Assembly (NCBI RefSeq): GCF_945859705.1 | Contig: NC_079138.1 | Coordinates: 4,216,001 to 4,280,000 of the forward strand | Reading direction: 5' to 3' | DNA length: 64,000 bases | Origin: Episyrphus balteatus | Taxonomy: Eukaryota > Arthropoda > Insecta > Diptera > Syrphidae | Shown: one piece after another, positions 57,070 through 64,000 of the stretch | How positions within the stretch are numbered: position 1 is the stretch's first letter | How the letters are laid out: every line of letters begins with the position of its first letter | Position numbers and translations under genes: made by a program | Notes under the pieces: generated by a model | The model's input: only the letters and a program-made list of their open reading frames with translations | What the model was told of the DNA's origin: nothing | Database searches by the model: none

Positions 57070-57591
57070 CATTGAAATGGGTTGGGGTCGAAATTCTGTA
57101 TGTTGCAAAATTCTGTATTCAAAATACTGTATGCCAAAATACTGTATGTCAAAATTCTGTATGTGCAAAATGCTGTAGGAACAAAATTCTGAAAGTCAAA
57201 ATTCTGTATAGCAAAATTCTGGTTGGTCAAAATACTGTATTTCAAAATTCTGTACATCAAAATTCTGTAAATCAAAATTCTGTAAAAATGCTGTAAAAAA
57301 ATATCGTTTTGATAATGTAAAAAAGTGCGCGCGCACTTTTTTACATTATCAAAACGATATTTTTTTACAGCATTTTTACAGAATTTTGATATACAGTATT
57401 TTGCCGTACAGAATTTTACTAAACAGAATTTTGCATGTCAGTATTTTGTTGATACAGTATTTTGACGTACAGAATTTTGTATTTACAGTATAATGACGTA
57501 CAGAATTATGGTATTACAGTATTTTGACCCCACAGAATTTTGTCGTACAGAATTTTGACAAGCAGAATTATGACCCGCTCCCCATTGAAAT
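57070..57591. mobile_element. Foldback-like element, copy D, with 9 bp duplication
   Basis: The element (57079-57582, 504 bp) starts GGGTTGGGGTCGAAATTCTG and ends ATTATGACCCGCTCCC. CATTGAAAT flanks both sides (57070-57078 and 57583-57591), an exact 9 bp duplication. The left arm has about 13 units of CAAAATTCTGTA or CAAAATACTGTA at 15-17 bp spacing; the right arm is the inverse. Compared with copies A and B the unit ends in GTA instead of GCTTT. The core is a perfect palindrome (57271-57390). No unique middle remains, so this is a compact, deletion-type copy. Confidence 0.85.
57271..57390. repeat. Perfect 120 bp palindrome
   Basis: Arms of 60 bp match without a single difference around GTGCGCGCGCAC, with no spacer. 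Each arm contains ATATCGTTTTGATAATGTAA and two of the CTGTAAA-type units. Confidence 0.97.
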
Positions 57592-57599
57592 ACTTGGTA

Positions 57600-57835
57600 G
57601 GTATCTATTTATTAAATTTTCTATCCCAACTGAAACTGAAATGTCAAATGAAAATCGACATATTCACAATCCGTGCGAAACGATCAAAATTCACAATGAT
57701 TCTTAAATCTATCAATTTTACAACCAACCGCAATACCAAATTGTCTTGTTATAGTTTGTCAATCAATTGATATTTGACAACCGTAATACGACTGTTGTAT
57801 CTTTCATAATTTTTGTCAATTTTGAATGATTTGAA
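57600..57835 (+). repeat. Dispersed repeat F, copy 2
   Basis: Matches 13185-13345 in order: CTGAAACTGAAATGTCAAA, GATTCTTAAATCTATCAATT, TCAATCAATTGATATTT and GACAACCGTAATA. The Foldback-like copy D lies directly upstream. Confidence 0.6.
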
Positions 57836-58025
57836 ATATAAAATTCGGCTTTTTTATTATGCAGATTTAAAAAAAACATTCATTGGAATTTCTCTGGAAA
57901 GCTAAATATCCCAAAAAAAGATATCCCACTTGAGGGGAAGTAAAAACAGCGCCACCTCCTGGAAAGGAAATTTCTAAAAGCAAAAGACGAAACATTTCTG
58001 AGTAATTCTGGAACATGGAAAAAGG

Positions 58026-58056
58026 TATATAAATAGATAGATAGTTGGACACAGTT
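58026..58056 (+). promoter_or_regulatory. Possible TATA promoter
   Basis: TATATAAATA at 58026-58035 is followed about 27 bp later by ACAGTT (58051-58056), close to an insect initiator (TCAGTT). No gene that could use it was recognised downstream, so the match may be chance in AT-rich DNA. Confidence 0.2.
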
Positions 58057-59533
58057 TTATTTTGAAAGTGACAGAATTGAAATTGAATTGAAGTTATATG
58101 TAAAGTGTTTTTTTTTTTTTTTAAGCTAATATTAAGTTAAAGGAAATAAGTTTTATTGATTAGTAAAATATTAAAATATGTTGTAGAAATCACAAAGAAA
58201 TCTTAAATATTATAACAACTCTTGTGAATTCTATCACCAAGTCGTTAAAATAACGATTTGGTGATTGACAGGTCGAATTTATCCTGGGTTGTAAAACAAA
58301 TTTTTTTGGGTGTGCTAAATTGGTCGTGTGGGGGTCTGAAGTTGAGATACAAAAATTCTTTTCTAGTTCTGAAAACTATGCTGATTTTCTAGACATTGAA
58401 GTCTTCTTGGAAATAGTTCCATGTTTGCTGAGCGGCTTTCTCCCAATTTTGAGTATGTATTTTCCTATCCGGTTGTATCAGAATCTTGTCTCCAAGTCCC
58501 TCAAGCGACACAGATAATGCTCAGTAAATGCAACAAGACCTCTTCATTAGTTAAATATTTTTTACTGAAAGTGAAAGTGTTAGTTGGAAGTCTGAAGATG
58601 TGCCTAATAATTTATTAAGTACCTTTGCAACTTCATGTTCTTTCAAAGTTCCATAACTGACTCCGGAAATCCAAGATTTACTGAACGGTCGTCGAGTAGC
58701 CTCGAAGTGCTAATATTTGGTTTTGGTTAAACCTTGGGGTCTCTCAAATTTTGCTTGAGGTGCATCACTTATAAAAAGGCCTCCACTCATAATCGCACTA
58801 TAATCAAGTTCTAATTTGTTGGAGTTCTAAACTTACCTTTTATTGTTCCTTAATTATTTAGGAAGCAATGTAAAATCTATGCAAGTCCTGCTGATACCAT
58901 AACAGACTTCCATGGTTCGTTCCTCAACAATGATGTGCCTGATAGGTTTTAAGTAACCGATTCTTTTCAACCACGAAAAACATCAATAATGTGTAGATAT
59001 AACCTATAACGGAAATATCTACATATTGCTAAATACAAGTAGTATAAAACATTTAAAAAAGTTGTCTTTGTTCATTTCCGCTCTAAATTAGTTTTGCTGA
59101 TGATGGTCATGGTCAATCTGCTCAATTAGATCGTTGAGTATAGATAAGATCAACGTGAACCCTTTACGACAACGACGACCGACCGACCGACGCCGCCGAC
59201 TGCCAAAAGAAATATATTTCCAATATGATGACTGCGAAAAAAAAAACACTAGGCATCCTTTTTTTTTTCATTTATATTTATAGAAGATACCCATTTTTAA
59301 ATTTATGTCTGCATGTCAGCTGACTAGGTAGCCTAATATTGCCTTTGCCTTTGTCTGTCTGGTAATAGGTTCATGTTTATTTTTCTGTTATAATCTTTTT
59401 TTTTTGTCAATTTTTTTTTTTAGTTATATGCAAGAAATTTATCAAACCAGCCAAATTAAAAGACTACTATTCAAAGAATAGATACAAAAATTATACTTAT
59501 TTTTAAATAGGTACTTATATTATATCAATAATA
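58057..59533. other. Unassigned stretch, possibly with an old coding fragment
   Basis: On the minus strand about 58390-58540 reads an uninterrupted 48-codon frame with ordinary composition (GLGDKILIQPDRKIHTQ near its start) between two stops. Overlapping plus frames at 58320-58517 and 58421-58618 are also open. I recognise no domain. A GACC/GAC repeat lies at 59170-59200. Confidence 0.3.
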
Positions 59534-60874
59534 ACACCGGCACACAAAATAAAAAAAGTGTCATGTACCAGGAACCAGACCTATCTTTCTATATGTTTTT
59601 GGGCACGCTGAATCCAAATTTCAAATCTGTTTGCCCCTGTCACCCTCAAGTTTTGAGAAAAATGCAAAAAACTCTTTTTTTGAGTCTCTTTTACATTTTG
59701 TTTTCAAAACTGGAGGGTGAACGGGCAAAACGGACTTCAGATTCAGCGGGCCCAAAAACATATAGAAAGATAGGTCTGGTTCCTGGTACATATCGTCGGT
59801 CTCATAAGAAAACCTCGTTAATCCACTTTTTTTCAAAAATGACTTTTGAATGCAATTCTTTAGAAAACTATATATCAAGTTATGCATTCGTACAAAAAAA
59901 AAAAGTTGAGATAGCATTTTTCCATGACATTACGATGGTAGAGAATGCCAAAAAAGTGGGTCCCGGAAGTCCGTCTGTCTGTCCGTCTGTCAGTCTGTCA
60001 GTCTGTCAGTCTGTCTGTCTGTAAACGAAGCTACAGCTTAAACGGATGAACCGATTGATGTCAAACTTGGTATGTAGCATTATTTGGCGCCTCTCCAGAG
60101 GGATTTTTGGAATTATTTTTTTTGGACCAAAAATAACGGTACTTGTCATATACCGATTTTAGTAAAATTGAAATTTCTTAAAAACGGCTCCAACGATTTT
60201 GTTTAAAAAATTCAAATGTTAGTTTTAAGACAAGGTCTATCTTTCAATACAAAAATTTTTTTTTGAAAATCATTATTAACGGTACCTGCCATAGAACCGT
60301 TTTTTACAAATCCGATTATCTCTGAAAGAGCTTATTCGATTTCAACGAAACTTTTTGTGAAGAAGCATTTATATAATTTAAATATAAACCAAAAACAAAA
60401 TTTCAAAAAAAATAATTTTTGGATTTTTAAAAAAATGTTGAAAACTATTTTTTCAAAAATCAAATTTTCGAAAACGGGACATTGAATTTTTTTGAAATTT
60501 TTTTTTTAGATGTTGATTAGTGATTTTTACAAAATGGCATACCAATATTATTTTAAAACTTTTTTTCCAAAAAATTATTTATAAAAAATTAGATTTTTAA
60601 AAAACGGCTCTAACGATTTTGAAAATTTTTTTTCTAAAAATGCATGTTAATATATCAATCAAAATTGCATACTTGTTTTGGAGGGCAATTTGATTTCAGA
60701 TTTTATTTTATTTTCTTAAAAAACTAATTTTATTTTTTTTTTTTACCTATATAGTAGGTAGCTACATTTTCCAAATTTCTATATAAAAAGTCTTAAAAAT
60801 TTAAGCAACTTTAACTCTAAGAGCAAGTTCGTGCGACCCAGTCGTGCATTTTATTTTATTTTGTGTGCCGGTGT
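59534..60874 (-). mobile_element. E-family repeat, copy 3, with CACCGGCACACAAAA ends
   Basis: Inverted ends ACACCGGCACACAAAATAAA (59534) and TTATTTTGTGTGCCGGTGT (to 60874) bracket a reversed E-family body: on the minus strand GCACGACTGGGTCGCAC, an AGAGCCGTTTTT-type block, AGGTACCGTTA and CATTACGATGG (near 59929-59939 on the plus strand). A GTCT microsatellite lies at 59973-60022. A 225 bp palindrome is nested near the left end. The frame at 59563-60024 is made of these parts and is not a gene. Confidence 0.7.
59565..59789. repeat. 225 bp palindrome nested in E copy 3
   Basis: Arms of about 110 bp with few differences; the outer 40 bp (starting GTACCAGGAACCAGACCTAT) match exactly. Identical peptides therefore appear on both strands (59563 onward plus, 59621-59917 minus). 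Confidence 0.9.
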
Positions 60875-61216
60875 AATCTATCAAAAGGTACAATGTGGTT
60901 AATGGTGCGCCTTTCTCTGTTCAGATCTGCGATCTTAAACGTGCGTGAAAAGATATCATCTTTATTGTAGCAAATTTGCCAAAAGTTAAATCAAAAAGGC
61001 AACTACCTATAAAAAAAAAAACTGAATTTTAGAAAGGCTTTAGCAATAGGTATTAAATTGAATCCTGCCACTATTTTTTTGATATTTATCTCAAGCAGAA
61101 AATTATTTTCTCTTAACATTATCTCAAAATTGTATGGAATCCTTCAGACATCAGACAGGACTTTGTCTATTCTGCCTAAAGCAAACATACCTACAATAAA
61201 AAGGCCACCGAATAAA
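60875..61216. other. Unassigned stretch
   Basis: No gene or element recognised. The frame starting at 61058 runs into the foldback that follows. Confidence 0.35.
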
Positions 61217-61823
61217 TTACACTGGCTGACAAAAATATACTTTTTTGAAGGATTTCGGTGTGCTGAACTCGAATTCGAAGTCAAAAAAACTGAATCAGCT
61301 CCCGTTTTAGAAATATTACCGTTAGAAAATGCAGTACTTCGGACCTTATTCTTTTATATTAGGAAAATTGTTTGAGCATATTTAGTAACGGTTTCTAAAA
61401 GAACTATTTTCCATCTTTCAAGATCTGTTGAAATCATTCCGATATCTTTTTTACTGCCCGAGATATCCTTAGTTGTTTAGCATATTTTATCTATCACAGA
61501 AATTTTAAAACGTCCTTTATGATATATGAAGCCAAACCCACTCACTTCATTTTAAGATATCTCGGGCAATGAAAAAGATATTGAAAAGATTTAAACAGGT
61601 ATTGAAAGATGGAAAACAGTACCTATAGAATATTCTGAAAAAATTTACCTTATATAAAAGAATAAGGTCCGAAGTACTCAAGAAAACGTTTTTTTATTAT
61701 ATCAAAAACGGTAGCTGATTAGTTTTTTTTTCTGGCTTCGGATTCGAGTTCAGCACATCAAAAAAAAACCTTCAGAAAAGTATATTTTTGTATCGGCAAC
61801 AAAACCCTTGTAAACCAGTGTTA
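61217..61823. mobile_element. CACTGG foldback with TTA duplication, copy 2
   Basis: The element (61220-61820, 601 bp) starts CACTGGCTG and ends AACCAGTG, flanked by TTA on both sides (61217-61219, 61821-61823). Inverted arms of about 250 bp share AAAAATATACTTTT, GTGCTGAACTCGAAT, AGTACTTCGGACCTTATTCT, CCATCTTTCAA, GATATCTTTTT and GCCCGAGATATC. It shares the terminal CACTGG and TTA with the element at 56489-57004. Confidence 0.8.
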
Positions 61824-62373
61824 TCATTTCTTCAAGAGCTTTCTCAATTACCTACGACACATCGTGATTCTAATGGATTTGATCAGTAGTTGCATGCCTA
61901 TTGGGTGGCTTGGGACGCCTTAGAAATATTATACCAATTTTTGTTTCTAATATATTTTTTCTTTGAAGTGATAACGATGAAAACCAGCTTCATCCACGAA
62001 AAAACGCCGCCATTTTCTCCCGTTCCTCAGGAGGTTATTAGCAAAGTGGTAGCTGGTGGAAGCCATTTTTTTACCAACAAAATACAAATGTATGTTTATG
62101 TTTATTGTTTCACTAACAGTGATCAGACAATTTTTTTGCTTTATGAAGAATCTAAGTGATTTTTACAACAAAAAAAAAAGAACGCTATCTTAGCTATTGA
62201 GTAGATTTATGAGAGAAGTAAAACAGAGGAAGCGTGACAATTATGTAGGTAGTCCGGAAGAGTATTTTCGTCGGTCGGTCTAGAAGAAGTTTTTATCGAA
62301 ACTACAATTTTGCAGATTTGTGGTTTTGGCTATGTGCCCACGATATGTTCCCCGAAAAACATATTCAGTCGTA
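61824..62373. other. Unassigned stretch
   Basis: An 89-codon frame at 61890-62159 has mixed composition and no recognised motif. Nothing else found. Confidence 0.35.
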
Positions 62374-62566
62374 TTGTGAGTTTCACTTGAACAAGTTTCC
62401 CACCCGGAATAATTGAATTTCACTTATCTCAAAATTTTTTAGTTTTTTTTTAGTTAAAATGCGAGGTTAGCAGCTCAACTAAACTGTGGTGAAAAAAAAA
62501 AAAAAAAAAACAGTTTAGCGGAAAATGCTTATTTCGGGAGAAAAATTGACCACGTGAAACTCACAA
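62374..62566. mobile_element. MITE of 193 bp with TTGTGAGTTTCAC ends
   Basis: TTGTGAGTTTCAC (62374-62386) is exactly inverted at 62554-62566, with weaker inverted similarity inward (CCCGGAATAA and TTATTTCGGG). No target duplication recognised. Confidence 0.65.
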
Positions 62567-62794
62567 CAGGGCTGATAAATAATAAAAAAAAATGTTTACT
62601 TAAAAAAAAAATATTAGGTTTTTAATTGGTATAATTTCTTGTAAACTTTTCATACTTCTAAAATATTTAACAAAATGCTAAAAGAAAAAAATCTTTTTTT
62701 TTTCACTTTTTTGTTTGTAAATTGAATTTAATTTTATAAAATAGGATTGGTTTCAAAAAATTATTCCTTTTTTTCTATAAAATGTACCTTACAA

Positions 62795-62865
62795 ACAATT
62801 TTGCTTCTATAAAGCTTTACAGAAGCAACGGTAGCATCTGTAAAGCTTTATAGAAGCAAAATTGT
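62795..62865. repeat. 71-nt near-perfect hairpin
   Basis: Arms of 32 bp (62795-62826, 62834-62865) pair at 31 of 32 positions around a 7-base loop. Each arm contains TGCTTCTATAAAGCTTTACA. Related units occur at 46565-46699. It could be a tiny MITE or a hairpin RNA precursor; the sequence alone does not decide. Confidence 0.85.
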
Positions 62866-64000
62866 CAGTTGGGTACTCTAGGTGGTCCCTCCTTTTTCAA
62901 CGAGATTGAATATTAAAATGTATATGGGTTCAAAAGTTTCTAAGTAAATTAAAAAAAAAAATATTTCTAAAGTCTCAAATCTCTATCAATAACGGTCAAT
63001 ATCATGAAAACAAAGAAATTGACGGTTATTTTGAACTAGATTAACATTGTTTAAAAAAAAATATTAAAAAATAAATTTTTCGTGCAATCTTTTTAGTGCT
63101 TAAGACATTTACAAATTTTGAAAATTTTCAATCAACGTTTACAGTGTTTTTTTTAAGAAAACACTCCAAAACAACCTGCAATTTATTGATATTTTGTATG
63201 GAAATATATTGAAAACATTTCAGATTTGTTTGATTTAGTTGAATCAACGTGGTTTTTGTTATATTTTAAGTTGATTTTTCCCTCAGTGTCTGTAGGTATC
63301 TTTATAGTTACCGCAAAATGGACTCATCCATGAAAAACAAGGATGCAAAAAATAAAATTAGAAAATCTTCTGAAAAACTATGCTCATTTTACCTAATATG
63401 TTTTTTGTTTCTTATTTCAAATTGGATTGATTCCACTGGTCTGCAAAATTTAACTTTTTTTTCTCCTTCAAATAATTTGTTGGTATTATGAAAGATTAGG
63501 CTTTCCTGAATCTAAATCTGGTTTCAGAAAAATTCTATCAGGTACCCTTTTTTGTAAAAATGATTTGTGAAAAATGTGAGTAGTTTAAAAAAAAAAACAC
63601 CCTTTTAGATTCATTTCAACATGTATAAAATTAAAACTATTTGTCGCATTGAGCTCAAATTTGGAGAACTCTTATTCTTCATAATATGAATTATCGATTG
63701 ACACCAAATATGTTCTTTTACATTCCTGTTTACTCATTTTTTAAAATACTGATTGACAAAAAAGCAGACATTTCGAAATCCTTCACTTTTTAGTAAATCC
63801 TACATGAACAAAATGCAAACCAAAATAAAATACATTAAACAAAATTTTTACGTGTTTTGTAATTTTATATACCTGCTATTTTTCTATTTAGAAATATCTT
63901 ATTTGTAATAAACCATTCGATAAACTGCCTTGTAAAGCTTCAGATTGGTTTCTCCTAGAAACAATAGTACACTTTTCTTATAGTTTTTGATGTGCTGAGT
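62866..64000. other. Unassigned AT-rich stretch
   Basis: No gene, tandem array or inverted ends recognised. Confidence 0.4.

Noticed and set aside
59563..60024. 153-codon frame on the plus strand
   Set aside because: Composed of a palindrome arm pair, E-family repeat and a GTCT microsatellite; a similar peptide appears on the minus strand.

Overview
The window is strongly AT-rich eukaryotic DNA with no intact gene that I can support. It looks like intergenic or intronic DNA from a repeat-rich insect genome, most likely a fly. The reasons are the mix of DNA-transposon types (Transib, hAT, piggyBac and mariner-like ends, Foldback-like elements), two non-LTR retrotransposon relics, very many A/T homopolymer runs, and short CAG/CAA/GAC-rich blocks of the kind seen in dipteran 5' untranslated exons. 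The species assignment is inference. No tRNA, rRNA or CRISPR array was recognised. Long open frames nearly all trace to homopolymers, microsatellites or palindromes.

Layout. 0-10 kb: a TA-flanked foldback element (396-1475), a 1.48 kb element with 30 bp inverted ends (3185-4672), a 187 bp tandem array interrupted by a small MITE (4673-5480), a foldback of about 1 kb (6296-7340), and the first Foldback-like locus (8478-9793). 10-20 kb: several MITEs, including a clear TTAA-flanked piggyBac-type one (13836-14128), an exon-like purine/CAA-rich block (15.95-16.7 kb), and a Transib element inserted in a non-LTR reverse-transcriptase relic (18.4-19.9 kb). 20-31 kb: mostly unassigned AT-rich DNA, then three tandem-repeat arrays (24.8-26.2, 26.7-27.1 and 28.8-30.4 kb). 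31-46 kb: a candidate 5' noncoding exon with a splice donor (ending 32754), a second Foldback-like locus with self-nesting (33328-34701), a segment repeated three times (36.7, 38.9, 40.4 kb), and a third Foldback-like copy carrying other repeats inside it (40626-42302). 46-64 kb: a large microsatellite (45.5 kb), a second reverse-transcriptase relic (50.4 kb), a short coding-like relic split by a Transib and a hAT element (52.9-55.0 kb), a second hAT, two CACTGG elements flanked by TTA, a Foldback-like copy with a perfect 120 bp palindrome (57070-57591), and further foldbacks and hairpins.

The main result is a Foldback-like transposon family with at least six copies in four loci. Its arms are arrays of a unit of about 15 bp built on CAAAATTCTG, its centre is a long palindrome with a GC core, and its target duplications are 8-9 bp. 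In two loci one copy sits inside another copy of the same family. The second result is a pair of about 1.3 kb Transib elements with exact 5 bp target duplications. Their right ends carry the heptamer CACAGTG, then 23 bp, then an A-rich nonamer, the layout of a V(D)J 23-RSS. All element names are assigned from ends and target duplications read by eye, not from database matches.
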